The notes: a model not told the origin generated them from the letters alone. Shown: positions 38,868-49,477, numbered from the stretch's first letter. The stretch: DNA of 64,000 bases from Altericroceibacterium indicum (GCF_009828105.1 NZ_WTYQ01000001.1:868001-932000); one strand, 5' to 3'. Program-made: numbers and translations.

Positions 38868-40058
38868 TTACCTTTTCCCTTCCCAAACCCGCCAGACGCA
38901 GAATAACAGGAGACTCAATGCAAGCAGCATGATGACTGCTCCAACTTGGCTCAAAAAGCTCGCAATAGTCAGTATAAGGGCAAGGATCACGCGATCATTG
39001 AGCAGCTCAACCCAAGCTGGACGACGCTTCTCCTTGGAAAGGAAGAGCAATCCAATCAGCATGATAGGTGCAAAGAGGCGTAAGCTCCAAGCCTCCTCAA
39101 GACATTGAACCATAATGACGATTAAAACGGCATCCAGTGCAATTTTCATCGGAGAAGCGAGAGGATCTTCTTTCGCAAGAACCCGCCCCATACTGTCTTT
39201 TCGGATAACAACCACCCCTTCTCGCACAGCGATCATCAGGGGGGCTGGAAGGAGTAAAGCAAAAGCCACAGTGGTGAAGCCGAACCACGCGGCTACAAAA
39301 GCCAAGGCAAACAAAGCAATCACGCCACCCGACAGATATCGGATTGTATCAATATTTTCCGACAGTTGTGAACCAAACTGCCGCAACAAGAACGATGCAA
39401 TAAAGCACACCGGAGAAAAACTGCTTGAAACAGGCACCACCCTGCTCAACCACACAGGTTCAAGCACTTCGACATCAGCCTGTCGCTGCAACATCAGCCA
39501 ACGGCCTTCTGCAAGCAGCTCATCGGACATAGCTTTCTCGCGAACTTGCTCCTGTAAGCCAATTCTTAAAAGAGCAGGTTGTGGATCAACATCCGCAGGC
39601 AATTCCAACAACCGCTCGACCAGATGCCCCGGAAGCATCATGGCGCCAGCCCACGCTTTGCCGCCATCAATCCTTTCAAAACCTGCTGGAACGCCTTTGT
39701 CCGCCGGGAGAGTAAGCACACCCGCTCCCTGATCAAGGCAATCAAACGGCTCCAGAGCTTCGGGCAGCAGGCCATCGGCAAGAACCACAAGCTCGTCATC
39801 GGCGTGAACATGGCCTACAATCTGGCGGGCCTCACTCAGAATGCGCAGTTTGGCGCTCCGATCCTTAGCAGATTTGGCTAGCCTTACGCATTCGGCCTGA
39901 TCGCCGGGTGCCACGCATAATATTCTCTCACACCCTAACGCTAGAGCAAACTCGAGCTGACGGATGGCCACACTTCGCCCACCGAGTGATAGTGTTCCGC
40001 GCAAGACGGAAGGGGCATCATCCGATTGATGCAACAGTGATATCAGCGCGATCCGCAA
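38868..40058 (-). CDS. Membrane protein with nucleotidyltransferase-like N terminus
   Basis: 396 residues. The N-terminal half resembles a Rossmann-like nucleotidyltransferase fold: GGRSVAIRQLEFALALGCERILCVA and ADDELVVLADGLLP, with GKAWAGAMMLPG later. The glycine-rich GxGxR nucleotide loop is missing and the metal-binding Asp pair is not convincing. Residues about 230-396 are hydrophobic, about five or six TM helices. No CDP-alcohol phosphotransferase motif is present, so it is not the fused inositol-phosphate enzyme. Function unknown. Lies 50 nt upstream of the helical protein gene, likely the same operon. Confidence 0.65.
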   Translation of the reverse strand: MRIALISLLHQSDDAPSVLRGTLSLGGRSVAIRQLEFALALGCERILCVAPGDQAECVRLAKSAKDRSAKLRILSEARQIVGHVHADDELVVLADGLLPEALEPFDCLDQGAGVLTLPADKGVPAGFERIDGGKAWAGAMMLPGHLVERLLELPADVDPQPALLRIGLQEQVREKAMSDELLAEGRWLMLQRQADVEVLEPVWLSRVVPVSSSFSPVCFIASFLLRQFGSQLSENIDTIRYLSGGVIALFALAFVAAWFGFTTVAFALLLPAPLMIAVREGVVVIRKDSMGRVLAKEDPLASPMKIALDAVLIVIMVQCLEEAWSLRLFAPIMLIGLLFLSKEKRRPAWVELLNDRVILALILTIASFLSQVGAVIMLLALSLLLFCVWRVWEGKR

Positions 40059-40148
40059 GCCATGGCTCCTTATGGATATGCGCGGCTAACTAGGTCACAA
40101 GCCTTGATATGCCAAGCCGTGAGGATAAGGAATGTCACGCAATCAACA

Positions 40149-40163
40149 TTAATCAGGCGTTAG
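40149..40163 (+). promoter_or_regulatory. Possible CtrA-type site upstream of the coiled-coil gene
   Basis: TTAA-TCAGGCG-TTAG, one mismatch from the CtrA consensus TTAA-N7-TTAA, in the 218-nt region between the divergent membrane-protein and coiled-coil genes. Single near-matches occur by chance, so confidence is low. Confidence 0.3.
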
Positions 40164-40276
40164 CCAAGATACACGAAACAGCTTTATAGCGGAAGCAGAC
40201 AACTTTCTGCTTTTAATCGTGGATCTGTGCGTGTCTTGGGGTTTCTCAATCGCGCGCCTGTGGTAATCTGGACAGC

Positions 40277-42955
40277 ATGGTAAGCAGTAAGACTCTCATT
40301 TCTATCGGCTCTCAGCAGCCTGATCTGGCGCAACCCTCGCAGGACGAAAGCAGCCGGTTAAACTCTCCCGGCATCGAAAATCCTGCTTATGGACCGGAAA
40401 ATGAGCATTCCGAGCTTCAGGGAGAATGGGTGGAAGACAGTTCTGTGGGGCCAGAAGATTTGCAAGGCGATGCGCGGAGATCAGCCAGAGAATGGCCTGC
40501 TAAAGTAGCAGCAATATTCGTTGTAACGGCATGGACTGCATTTTTTATCTACGCCCACCATCAAAATATGTTTGCAGGTGCATCCGCAGAAATTTGGTCC
40601 GGCTGGATTGCCTCATGGTCTGTTCCGGTCCTGCTGGTGGTTGCCCTCTGGTTGCTGGCGATGCGCAACAGTCGTCGTGAAGCCATGCGTTTCCGCGATA
40701 TTGCGCGCAATTTGTCGCAGGAATCCGCCAATCTGGAAAACCGCCTTTCCACTATCAACCGGGAATTGAGCCTGGCGCGTGACTTTATCGCTGCCCAGTC
40801 TCGCGATCTTGATGCCCTCGGTCGCCTCGCCACTGATCGTATCTCCGGCCACGCTGACCGTTTGCAAGAACTGATCCGTGACAATGGTAATCAGGTCGAC
40901 TCCATTGGTCAGGTAAGCCATAGAGCGCTTGATAATATGGAGAAATTGCGCGGAGACTTGCCGGTCATCGCCAATTCAGCGCGTGATGTCGCCAATCAGA
41001 TCGGTCAAGTCGGGAACACAGCGCAAAGCCAGCTCGGTGAGCTTATTAACGGTTTTGAACGCCTCAACGCATTTGGCGATGCAACCCAGAAACAGGTTGG
41101 TTCTCTGCGTGAACAGGTGAACACCACCCTTGCCGGCTTTGAAGCGCAGGCTAATCAGCTGGAAGTCCAGACCCGCGCTCGCTTCGCTGCGCTCCATGAA
41201 AAGAGCAAAGATTTTCGTTCCGAACTCGATGTACGCGAAATCGAAGCATTGGCCACCATCCGCCGCCGTGCGGCTTCATTGGCTGAAGAACTGGCTGCAA
41301 AGCGCGCCGAACTGGCTAACCATGAAGAAGAAGCCCTCGCTGCATTGCGTGAACGTGGGACTGCGCTCAACGAAGAAGGTGCCCGGATTGCTCGCGATAT
41401 CCGCAACGGTCAGGATGAAGCGCTCGCTCGGTGGAAGGAAGAATGCGCCGCTATCAGTGACAGGATGCAGGAAGCGTTCCGGCAGATTTCAGAGACTGAC
41501 CGCCGCGCAGTGGAAAGTGCTCAAAAACGTCTTCTTTCACTCAATCAGCAAACCGCAGATTTCGACACAAGGTTGAGCGAACGGCTCGACCGGTTCGATG
41601 TGGAAGCATCCAAGCGTGCAGCACTTGCTCAGCAGCATGAAGCAGAAGCGCTCGCCGCGCTTGATGCCCGTCTCGCGACTTTTGATGCCCAGCTTATTGC
41701 TCGTCAGGAAGAGCAAGTAGATCACGTCAGCCGCCTGGTAGAACGCGGCAACGCATTGTCCGACCATGTGGCTACACTTAGCTTGCGGATGCAGGAGATT
41801 GTGGACCAAGGCGACGAAACGGGTACGCTTCTGGCCGATACTCTTGCGACGATGCGTGATCGCCTATCTGACAGTCGGGAAACGCTCCAAAGTACGGGCG
41901 TCATGGTCCAGACCATTACGAATGACAGTATACGTCTGCTCGAAATCATCCGTTCAAGCGCCGAACACAGCCGGAATGACCTTCCAGAATCCGTTACAGC
42001 AGCGGAAACACAGCTCACCCAGTTTGAAGAGCGAGTGGAAAGCCTTTCTGCAGGCCTGGGGGATGCAGGCCGCAAGGGGGCAGAAATTAGCAGTCAGGTT
42101 GAGAAAGCGCGGCTTGAAGGAATGGCTGCTCTGCAGCAGCTTGACGCATTGCATGAACGTCTGGCGGAAAAGGGCTCTGCCCATGCAACCCGCATCTCAG
42201 AATTGCGCGATGCACTCGCCGCAGCCAATAATGAAAGCACACAACTGGCGGAACGGGCGCAGACTGAACTCCAGCAAGCTATCACTGCCATGCAGGACGC
42301 TGCCCGTCAGGCACTCGCGCATCTGGAAGGTGAGAACGCCAGTGCCATCCGCTCCATTGCTGAAAAGATTGCGCAAGACAGCGGCGACAGCATCACAGAA
42401 GTTCTGCGGGAACGTTCCGAAAAAGCCATTCGCGAACTGGAGGACCTCGCCCGAAATGCGAGTGAGAAGAGCCGGGAAGCAGCAGAACATCTTGCTGATG
42501 AACTAAACCGCGTGAACGAACTGGCCGGAAATCTCGAAAGCCGGGTCGCCTATGCACGCGAGCAAGCTGAAGAACAGCTCGACAATGACTTTGCTCGCCG
42601 GATGGCGCTGATTATCGAAGCCCTGAACTCAAGCGCGATCGATATTGGCAAAGCTTTCACCAACGACGTCACCGACACGGCATGGGCCAGCTATCTGCGC
42701 GGCGACCGTGGTATCTTCACCCGTCGGGCTGTGCGCCTGCTGGACAACCCCGAAACACGACAAATCACAGAGATTTACGAAGATGATCTGCACTTCCGGG
42801 AAACCGTCAATCGCTACATTCACGATTTTGAAGCGATGCTCCGCAACGTACTTTCAACCCGCGATGGCAATTCTTTGGGTGTAACGCTGCTATCATCGGA
42901 TATGGGCCGCCTCTATGTGGCGCTGGCCCAGGCGATTGATCGCTTACGGAATTGA
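40277..42955 (+). CDS. Large two-TM coiled-coil protein, TipN-like architecture
   Basis: 892 residues. Acidic, Pro/Ser-rich N terminus (1-65), two TM helices (about 75-95 and 107-127), then about 740 residues of nearly unbroken coiled coil rich in Ala, Glu, Arg and Leu. The last 120 residues (AFTNDVTDTAWASYLRGDRGIFTRRAVRLLD...) look globular and well conserved in character. Length, two N-terminal TM segments and C-terminal coiled coil match Caulobacter TipN, which marks the new pole. Sequence identity cannot be judged here. Flanked by a possible CtrA site and a strong terminator; transcribed alone. Confidence 0.72.
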   Translation: MVSSKTLISIGSQQPDLAQPSQDESSRLNSPGIENPAYGPENEHSELQGEWVEDSSVGPEDLQGDARRSAREWPAKVAAIFVVTAWTAFFIYAHHQNMFAGASAEIWSGWIASWSVPVLLVVALWLLAMRNSRREAMRFRDIARNLSQESANLENRLSTINRELSLARDFIAAQSRDLDALGRLATDRISGHADRLQELIRDNGNQVDSIGQVSHRALDNMEKLRGDLPVIANSARDVANQIGQVGNTAQSQLGELINGFERLNAFGDATQKQVGSLREQVNTTLAGFEAQANQLEVQTRARFAALHEKSKDFRSELDVREIEALATIRRRAASLAEELAAKRAELANHEEEALAALRERGTALNEEGARIARDIRNGQDEALARWKEECAAISDRMQEAFRQISETDRRAVESAQKRLLSLNQQTADFDTRLSERLDRFDVEASKRAALAQQHEAEALAALDARLATFDAQLIARQEEQVDHVSRLVERGNALSDHVATLSLRMQEIVDQGDETGTLLADTLATMRDRLSDSRETLQSTGVMVQTITNDSIRLLEIIRSSAEHSRNDLPESVTAAETQLTQFEERVESLSAGLGDAGRKGAEISSQVEKARLEGMAALQQLDALHERLAEKGSAHATRISELRDALAAANNESTQLAERAQTELQQAITAMQDAARQALAHLEGENASAIRSIAEKIAQDSGDSITEVLRERSEKAIRELEDLARNASEKSREAAEHLADELNRVNELAGNLESRVAYAREQAEEQLDNDFARRMALIIEALNSSAIDIGKAFTNDVTDTAWASYLRGDRGIFTRRAVRLLDNPETRQITEIYEDDLHFRETVNRYIHDFEAMLRNVLSTRDGNSLGVTLLSSDMGRLYVALAQAIDRLRN

Positions 42956-42961
42956 TACTTT

Positions 42962-43000
42962 CATTCAGCCGGTGTTCCCATCAGGATCACCGGCTGAATG
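42962..43000. terminator. Bidirectional terminator
   Basis: Perfect 13-bp stem CATTCAGCCGGTG / CACCGGCTGAATG with a 13-nt loop in the 53-nt gap between the convergent coiled-coil and DUF1467 genes. Ends both transcription units, including the very long nuo-rnj operon. Confidence 0.85.
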
Positions 43001-43008
43001 CCAGTTTA

Positions 43009-43290
43009 TCATTTAGATGAAGGTTCGGGCGGGCTGTAAAGGTTCAAATCCTCCAGCGCCAACCATTCATATTCATAATTGGCAACAAAAATGCCGCAAA
43101 TAATCGCAGCCAGAACCGTGGTTCGCAACACTACCTTCCAAGGCCGGAAATTTGCCGGAGCGCTGTCAGCCTGCCCCGGTATCTTTTCCAGCCCTTGTTC
43201 TTCATGGGTACGAATGCCGATTGGCAACATCACAAAGCCGCACATCACCCATACAAGGGCATAGATCGCCAGGATCGATGTCCATTGCAT
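43009..43290 (-). CDS. DUF1467 family membrane protein
   Basis: 93 residues with two TM helices (about 5-25 and 55-73) and the conserved motif VMLPIGIRTHEEQG between them. DUF1467 proteins are small alphaproteobacterial membrane proteins of unknown function often found near nuo/rnj genes. 10 nt downstream of rnj, last gene of the operon. Confidence 0.85.
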   Translation of the reverse strand: MQWTSILAIYALVWVMCGFVMLPIGIRTHEEQGLEKIPGQADSAPANFRPWKVVLRTTVLAAIICGIFVANYEYEWLALEDLNLYSPPEPSSK

Positions 43291-43300
43291 GAGCGAGCCG

Positions 43301-44950
43301 TCAGCCTCCAGCCATTATAACGCGGGTTTGCGGCTTCTTGCCGGACCACCTCTGGGCTGCTCGGCGAGCAGCGAGACGGGCAGTTTCCATCACGCCGTCA
43401 AGATCCTTGCGGGCTGCCCCCTTCAGCTTGGCGATAGCTTTCTCGATATCCGCTTCAGCTTCTGCAATGAACTCATCATTGTCTTCATCCAAAGGGATAC
43501 CGAAACCTTCGACCTTTGGCGTAAAGTCAGCATCCAGCACGACAATCAACATGCCATCGCGCGACATGCGGCGGCGCATGGTGATGGCTTCACCGTCTGC
43601 GGGGATAATGACATCACCATCCAGCACCAGGCGACCGGTTGAGACCGTAGCAATTTTGCCCGGCTTTCCCGGTGCCAACCGCACGATATCACCGTTTTTC
43701 TGGAATACAGCACTTGGAATGCCATGCTCCAGGCCAACTTTGACCTGTTCGCGCATGTGCCGAATTTCGCCATGAACGGGGACCAGAATATCAGGCCGCA
43801 ACCAGCTATAGAGCGCTTCCAACTCAGGGCGTCCGGGATGGCCAGAGACATGAATTTCGCTCTGCCGGTCAGTGACCATAGTGATCCCGCGCTCAGCCAG
43901 ACGGTTCTGAATGCGGCCGATAGCCAATTCATTTCCTGGTATTTGACGGCTGGAGAACAGCACAACGTCGCCTTTGCTGAGTTCGACCTGATGGTTTTCA
44001 TCAGCAATGCGCGACAATGCAGCTCTGGGTTCCCCCTGCCCACCCGTCGCCATGATCAGAACTTCACCGCGCGGCAAAGACATTGCCGTATCGAAATCAA
44101 CCGTTTCCGGAAAATCTTTCAGATAACCGCTTTGCTTGGCCACTTCGATAATCCGGTCAAGCGAACGCCCAGCGACACAAAGCTTCCGATTGGTTTCCTG
44201 TGCAATGTAGCCCAGCGTTTGCAGCCGCGCGACATTAGAGGCGAAAGTCGTCACCAACACCCGCTTACCGGTATGCTGTTTCACTTCTTCCAGAAGCCCG
44301 CGATAAACCGCACCTTCAGAACCCGAAGCCGTGGGGTTAAAGACATTGGTGGAATCACAGATGAGAGCCAAAACGCCCTCGTCCCCAATCGCGATAAGCT
44401 CTTCTTCCGTGGCAGGAATCCCCACCAACGGTTCTTCATCCAGCTTCCAATCGCCCGTATGGAAGATGCGGCCATGCGGCGTTTCGATGATGAGCGCATT
44501 GCCTTCTGCGATCGAATGCGCCAGCGGAACATAGGTGATGCCAAACGGCCCAATTTGGAGCGAGAGATCATCTTCTTCGATGATGTTGAGCTCAACATCA
44601 TTCACAATCCCGGCTTCTTGCAGCTTCCTTCTGATCAGCTCAGCAGTGAATGGTGTCGCATAAAGCGGAACACCGAAATCTGCCGCAAAATAAGGAATAG
44701 CACCGATATGGTCTTCATGCGCATGGGTCAGAACGATCCCAAGCAGATCATCCAGACGATCTTCAATAAAATCGGGATCAGCAAAAACAAGATCGACACC
44801 GGGATATTCATTCCCGCTGAACGTCATGCCAAGATCGACCATCAGCCATTTGCCCTGACAGCCGTAGAGATTGACATTCATACCAATCTCGCCCGACCCT
44901 CCCAGTGCGAGGAAAAGAACTTCATCTTCGGGGGTGTAATTCTTTTTCAC
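43301..44950 (-). CDS. rnj: Ribonuclease J
   Basis: 549 residues. Metallo-beta-lactamase / beta-CASP ribonuclease with 5'-to-3' exo- and endonuclease activity. Zinc motif [29 protein letters not shown]-like CDSTNVF, beta-[13 protein letters not shown] and PVHGE. The start overlaps the coaX stop by 4 nt. RNase J coexists with RNase E in alphaproteobacteria and processes rRNA and mRNA 5' ends. Confidence 0.95.
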   Translation of the reverse strand: MKKNYTPEDEVLFLALGGSGEIGMNVNLYGCQGKWLMVDLGMTFSGNEYPGVDLVFADPDFIEDRLDDLLGIVLTHAHEDHIGAIPYFAADFGVPLYATPFTAELIRRKLQEAGIVNDVELNIIEEDDLSLQIGPFGITYVPLAHSIAEGNALIIETPHGRIFHTGDWKLDEEPLVGIPATEEELIAIGDEGVLALICDSTNVFNPTASGSEGAVYRGLLEEVKQHTGKRVLVTTFASNVARLQTLGYIAQETNRKLCVAGRSLDRIIEVAKQSGYLKDFPETVDFDTAMSLPRGEVLIMATGGQGEPRAALSRIADENHQVELSKGDVVLFSSRQIPGNELAIGRIQNRLAERGITMVTDRQSEIHVSGHPGRPELEALYSWLRPDILVPVHGEIRHMREQVKVGLEHGIPSAVFQKNGDIVRLAPGKPGKIATVSTGRLVLDGDVIIPADGEAITMRRRMSRDGMLIVVLDADFTPKVEGFGIPLDEDNDEFIAEAEADIEKAIAKLKGAARKDLDGVMETARLAARRAAQRWSGKKPQTRVIMAGG

Positions 44951-45732
44951 TGGGCGTTCGCCCGCGCGGCAAGAAGGGCAAGGCCTTCAATGGTCAAATC
45001 TGCGTCCACTGCGTCAAAAATCTCCGTTTTTCGGTCGAAAAGGATAGCCAAGCCACCGGTTGCCACAACCTTGGCGGGCCGACCTATCTCGGCTCGTAAT
45101 CGGGCAATAAGCCCTTCCATCATTGCAACATAGCCCCAGAACAATCCGATCAACATCTGATCTTCAGTGTTCCGGCCAATCACAGAGCCAGTCCTGGGCT
45201 CCTCAATCGCGACTCGCGGCAATTTCGCGGTCTGATTAACCAGCGCATCTAGCGACAGATTGATACCGGGCGCAATGATACCGCCTTTATAAGTGCCACG
45301 AAAATCAACCACGTCGAATGTGGTAGCCGTGCCGAAATCAACAATAATCAAATCGCCTTCGTGCTTGGCATGAGCAGCCATGGCATTAACCGCGCGATCA
45401 GCACCGAGCGAGCGGGGCTCATCAACATCAATCGGGAAATCCCAGGCAGCGGCCCCTTCCCCGGCAAACAACGGAGCCACGCCAAAATATTTCTGCCCCA
45501 GAACATCAAGATTATGGCGCGCGCGCGGTACAACGGTCGAGATAATCATCTGATCGACCGACTTTGGCGAAATGCCTTCAATGTTCATCAATTGGGTTAG
45601 CCAGACGGCATATTCATCGCCCGTGCGGCGCGGATCAGTTGCGATCCGCCAGCGCGCACGGATCTGCCCATCTTCGAAAAGAGCGAACACCACGTTTGTA
45701 TTGCCCATGTCGACTGCCAGAAGCATATTCAA
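44947..45732 (-). CDS. coaX: Type III pantothenate kinase
   Basis: 261 residues. First step of CoA synthesis. ASKHA-fold motifs: [20 protein letters not shown] (phosphate 1), [25 protein letters not shown] (phosphate 2) and the [11 protein letters not shown] loop. Overlaps birA upstream and rnj downstream by 4 nt each. CoaX after birA is the standard alphaproteobacterial pairing of cofactor genes. Confidence 0.95.
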   Translation of the reverse strand: MNMLLAVDMGNTNVVFALFEDGQIRARWRIATDPRRTGDEYAVWLTQLMNIEGISPKSVDQMIISTVVPRARHNLDVLGQKYFGVAPLFAGEGAAAWDFPIDVDEPRSLGADRAVNAMAAHAKHEGDLIIVDFGTATTFDVVDFRGTYKGGIIAPGINLSLDALVNQTAKLPRVAIEEPRTGSVIGRNTEDQMLIGLFWGYVAMMEGLIARLRAEIGRPAKVVATGGLAILFDRKTEIFDAVDADLTIEGLALLAARANAQ

Positions 45733-46445
45733 TTCCTTCCCAGCATCACGTCGCCTGCGTGAAGCGTGTGAACACCGCCATCGCCATCTTCCAGCAGCAG
45801 CGCTCCATCCTCTGCTAAACCGACGAAACGACCAAAAATTCTTGAACCATCGGTAGCATGAACCGCCAGGGGACTGCCAACAGGATGTGCGACCGAAAGC
45901 CAGCGTTTGAACAGTGGCTCCAGGCCAGTGTCACGCCATGCGGCAACTTCATTTCGGAAACTGTCAGCAAGTGAATGGGCAAACACATCGCGGTCAGGGC
46001 GGCTTCCTGTGCCGGCTATGCTGGCTATGTCACGATCAGCTATCTTGGGAGCAGACACCAGATTAACCCCAATTCCGATGACAATATTGCGCCCTCGCCC
46101 TTCAAGCAAAATGCCCGCAAGCTTGGCTCCACTCATCAGCACATCATTGGGCCATTTGAGCTGAAGCCGATCTGGCCGGTCCATGATCGGCACAAGTGCT
46201 TCATAGGCTGCCAGCGCGATGACAAAAGACAAGCTTGCTGGTGGAGGGTCAGAGGCTTGCAAAGAAATACAGGTCGACCCGAAGAAGTTGCCCGGTTCAC
46301 TGAGCCAGGGCCTACCTTGTCTTCCCCGGCCAGAGGTCTGTGTATCGGTGACCAGCCAGTAATTTTCAGCAATCTCCTCACCCGCCGCGAGGCGGGCGAG
46401 GAGATCTGCATTTGTAGACCCGGTTTCGGGAATAATCTCGATCAA
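45729..46445 (-). CDS. birA: Biotin--[acetyl-CoA-carboxylase] ligase
   Basis: 238 residues. Attaches biotin to [17 protein letters not shown] at the start, [11 protein letters not shown] for biotinyl-AMP binding, [21 protein letters not shown] with the catalytic Lys. No N-terminal HTH, so it is the short non-repressor form. Lies 15 nt after nuoN. Confidence 0.95.
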   Translation of the reverse strand: MIEIIPETGSTNADLLARLAAGEEIAENYWLVTDTQTSGRGRQGRPWLSEPGNFFGSTCISLQASDPPPASLSFVIALAAYEALVPIMDRPDRLQLKWPNDVLMSGAKLAGILLEGRGRNIVIGIGVNLVSAPKIADRDIASIAGTGSRPDRDVFAHSLADSFRNEVAAWRDTGLEPLFKRWLSVAHPVGSPLAVHATDGSRIFGRFVGLAEDGALLLEDGDGGVHTLHAGDVMLGRN

Positions 46446-46460
46446 AGGGATCGCCGTTGC

Positions 46461-47927
46461 TTAGGCCGCCACGAGGAACAAAGTCGCCGCAGCCTTATCA
46501 GCAATTCCGCCCAGCCATGTTGTAAGCAAATAGCCGAGTGGGGAAATGAATGCCGTGCTGATAATCAGCAGAGCCCAATGTGCCCAATCGGACTGCCCCT
46601 TCACCACATCTGCTGGTTCGTCAAAATACATCACCTTGACGATTTTCAGATAGTAAAACGCGCCAATCACACTGGCGGCAATACCGATCGCAGCCAAAGC
46701 GACAAGATTTGCTTCAACGGCGGCCTGGAACACAACGAACTTGCCCCAGAAACCGAACAGTGGCGGAATACCAGCAAGGCTGAACATCATCATTGCAAGG
46801 CAAAGCGCCAGAGCAGGCTTTGTCCGCGACAGACCAGCAATGTCTGAAATCTTCTCGACAGGTGCGCCAGCTTCATCCTTCATCATGATGATGGCAAGGA
46901 AACTGCCGGCGGTCATCGCGATATAGATAGCGAGGTAAACCAGCATTGCGCTTGCGCCCTGAACGGTCCCGGTCACGAGACCAATCAGAATAAAGCCGAC
47001 ATTGTTGATCGAGCTGAACGCCATCAGACGTTTGATGTTGCTCTGCCCGATGGCACCCAGTGCGCCGACAACAATCGAAGCCAGAGCGACGAAAAGCACA
47101 ATCTGGCGCCATGCGTCTGCCTGCATGCCAAAGGCATCCAGCGAAACACGCATCAACAAAGAGACCGCAGCCACCTTAGGTGCAGTGGCAAAGAAAGCCG
47201 TGACCGGGGTTGGCGAACCTTCGTAAACATCAGGCGTCCACATATGGAATGGAACGGCAGAGATCTTGAAGGCCAGACCAGCCAGAACGAACACCACAGC
47301 AAACATTGCGCCAGTGGACATATCACCCGTCAGAGCCGCACGGACAGTGCCAAAGTCGGTCGAACCGGTGAATCCATAGGTCAGGCTCATACCGAAGAGC
47401 AGGATCCCGCTCGCCAATGCGCCAAGCACGAAATATTTGATGCCAGCTTCCGCTGAACGCTCATCATTGCGCAGGAAGGCTGCCAGAACGTAAGATGCAA
47501 GGCTGTTGAGTTCGAGACCGATGTAAAGTGTCATCAGATCCGTCGCAGAAACCATCAAGCACATGCCAAGCGCAGCCAGAAGGATCAGAACCGGAAATTC
47601 CGGCATCATCGAATTGGTACGCTCAAAGAACTTGGGTGCCATCACCAGAGCAGCACCAGTAGCAGCAAAGATCAACAGCTTGGCAAAGCCGGAAAAAGCG
47701 TCAGCCGTGAAGAGGCCATTAAAAGCAACGACATCGGGGCCAGCTACGCCAGCACAGACTGTGGGTGCGACGATGAAGAAACATGCACCCAGAACGAAGC
47801 AGGCAACCACACTGATGGCCCGGCTCGCCTTATCACCTGCCCAGGCAGAAACCAAAAGCAGGACAAGGCTTGCAATCGAAAGCAGTATTTCAGGCGCAAT
47901 AAGCCCAAGGGATTGCTTGAGTTCCAT
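46461..47927 (-). CDS. nuoN: NADH-quinone oxidoreductase subunit N
   Basis: 488 residues, about 14 TM helices. Antiporter-like proton-pumping subunit of Complex I (ND2 homologue). The Glu and Lys of the discontinuous helices are in LYIGLELNSLASYVLAAF and GLAFKISAVPFHMWTPDVYEG. Overlaps nuoM by one base. Last nuo gene of the operon. Confidence 0.96.
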   Translation of the reverse strand: MELKQSLGLIAPEILLSIASLVLLLVSAWAGDKASRAISVVACFVLGACFFIVAPTVCAGVAGPDVVAFNGLFTADAFSGFAKLLIFAATGAALVMAPKFFERTNSMMPEFPVLILLAALGMCLMVSATDLMTLYIGLELNSLASYVLAAFLRNDERSAEAGIKYFVLGALASGILLFGMSLTYGFTGSTDFGTVRAALTGDMSTGAMFAVVFVLAGLAFKISAVPFHMWTPDVYEGSPTPVTAFFATAPKVAAVSLLMRVSLDAFGMQADAWRQIVLFVALASIVVGALGAIGQSNIKRLMAFSSINNVGFILIGLVTGTVQGASAMLVYLAIYIAMTAGSFLAIIMMKDEAGAPVEKISDIAGLSRTKPALALCLAMMMFSLAGIPPLFGFWGKFVVFQAAVEANLVALAAIGIAASVIGAFYYLKIVKVMYFDEPADVVKGQSDWAHWALLIISTAFISPLGYLLTTWLGGIADKAAATLFLVAA

Positions 47928-49477
47928 TAGTGTGCTCCCCCCTCAACCGCTTCGTGAGCACTGTTGGCATGATCTGCCATCGCTTCGGGGTCCCTCATTT
48001 GAAAATGTGAATCGCTGACCGGAGCCGAACGGGTAACCCGTGCTTCCAATGTCATAATGTCTTTACGCATCGGAGCAAGGAAGCTCTCAGGGTAAACGCC
48101 CATCCATAATGTGGCAGCGGCGAGCGCGCTGAGCATGATCCATTCGCGAGCATCAAGATCAAGCATCGCAGCCGCATCGGCGTTCTTCTGTTCACCAAAA
48201 ACAACCCGGCGATAGAGAAAGAGCATGTAAGCTGCACCAAGGATGATGCCCGTGCCGCACACCAGCGCCGCCCATGTGGATACCTGATAAATACCGGCAA
48301 GGCTCAAAAACTCACCAACGAAGCCGGCTGTGCCCGGAAGGCCAATGCTGGCCATGGTGAAGAGCAAGAACAGCACCGCATATTTCGGCATATTGATAGC
48401 CAGACCGCCGTAGCGGCTGATTTCACGTGTGTGGAGGCGATCATAGATCACGCCAACGCACAGGAACAATGCGCCTGACACAACACCATGGCTCAACATC
48501 AGGATCATCGAACCTTCAAGGCCCTGAATATTGAATGAGAACAGGCCAACCGTCACAATCGCCATATGCGCGACCGAGGAATAGGCGATCAGCTTCTTCA
48601 TATCGCTCTGCACGAGAGCGATCAGGCTGGTCACCACGACCGCGATCATGGACAGCGCCCAGACGAAGTTTGCGAAATAGGCCGATGCTTCCGGCAACAT
48701 AGGCAGAGCGAAACGGATGAAACCATAGCCACCCATCTTCAGCAAGACACCGGCCAGAATAACCGAGCCTGCCGTCGGCGCCTGAACGTGGGCGTCAGGC
48801 AACCATGTGTGGACCGGCCACATAGGCATCTTGACTGCGAAGCTGGCGAAGAATGCCAACCAGAGCAAAGTCTGCGCTTTCACTGGGAAATCATAGGCCA
48901 TCAGGGTCGGGATATCGGTCGTACCGGCCTGGTTCACCATCCACAACATTGCGATCAGCATCAGAACTGAGCCGAGCAAGGTGTAGAGGAAGAACTTATA
49001 GCTGGCGTAAATCCGGTTATCGCCGCCCCAGATACCGATGATGAGATACATCGGTATCAGGCTGGATTCGAAGAAGATGTAGAACAGGAACATATCCTGT
49101 GCTGCGAAGACGCCGATCATCAGCACCTCCATCAGCAGGAATGCCGCCATATATTCGCCCACGCGCTTGTTGATCGATTTCCAGCTCGCCCCAATGCAGA
49201 TCGGCATCAGGAACACGGATAGAATGATGAGCATCAAGGCAATGCCATCAATCCCCAGAGCCCAATTGAAACCGGCGAACAATTCAGCGCGTTCAACGAA
49301 CTGCCACTGAGCACCACCAATATCGAAATTGAGCCAAAGAATGATCCCGAGCGCGAGATCGATGAGAGTGGCGATAAGCGCGATCATCCGCGCGGCGCGA
49401 GCCTCTGCAAAGAGACAGGCAACCGCCCCGACGAGCGGCACCAGCAGCATCAGCGAAAGAATTGGAAAGTCCCCCAT
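47927..49477 (-). CDS. nuoM: NADH-quinone oxidoreductase subunit M
   Basis: 516 residues, about 14 TM helices, ND4 homologue. Conserved FFESSLIPMYLIIGIWGG with the pumping Glu and FAVKMPMWPVHTWLPDAHVQAPTA with the Lys/His pathway (each given as a partial motif: KMPMWPVHTWLPDAH). Proton translocation in the membrane arm. One-base overlaps with both nuoN and nuoL. Confidence 0.97.
   Translation of the reverse strand: MGDFPILSLMLLVPLVGAVACLFAEARAARMIALIATLIDLALGIILWLNFDIGGAQWQFVERAELFAGFNWALGIDGIALMLIILSVFLMPICIGASWKSINKRVGEYMAAFLLMEVLMIGVFAAQDMFLFYIFFESSLIPMYLIIGIWGGDNRIYASYKFFLYTLLGSVLMLIAMLWMVNQAGTTDIPTLMAYDFPVKAQTLLWLAFFASFAVKMPMWPVHTWLPDAHVQAPTAGSVILAGVLLKMGGYGFIRFALPMLPEASAYFANFVWALSMIAVVVTSLIALVQSDMKKLIAYSSVAHMAIVTVGLFSFNIQGLEGSMILMLSHGVVSGALFLCVGVIYDRLHTREISRYGGLAINMPKYAVLFLLFTMASIGLPGTAGFVGEFLSLAGIYQVSTWAALVCGTGIILGAAYMLFLYRRVVFGEQKNADAAAMLDLDAREWIMLSALAAATLWMGVYPESFLAPMRKDIMTLEARVTRSAPVSDSHFQMRDPEAMADHANSAHEAVEGGAH

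Noticed and set aside
38868-40058. Bifunctional inositol-phosphate cytidylyltransferase/CDP-alcohol phosphotransferase
   Set aside because: The C-terminal half has no DGxxAR...GxxxDxxxD motif and the N-terminal half lacks the nucleotide loop.
43724-45133. 469-residue plus-strand frame
   Set aside because: Antisense shadow of rnj and coaX; composition is an artefact of codon bias on the opposite strand.
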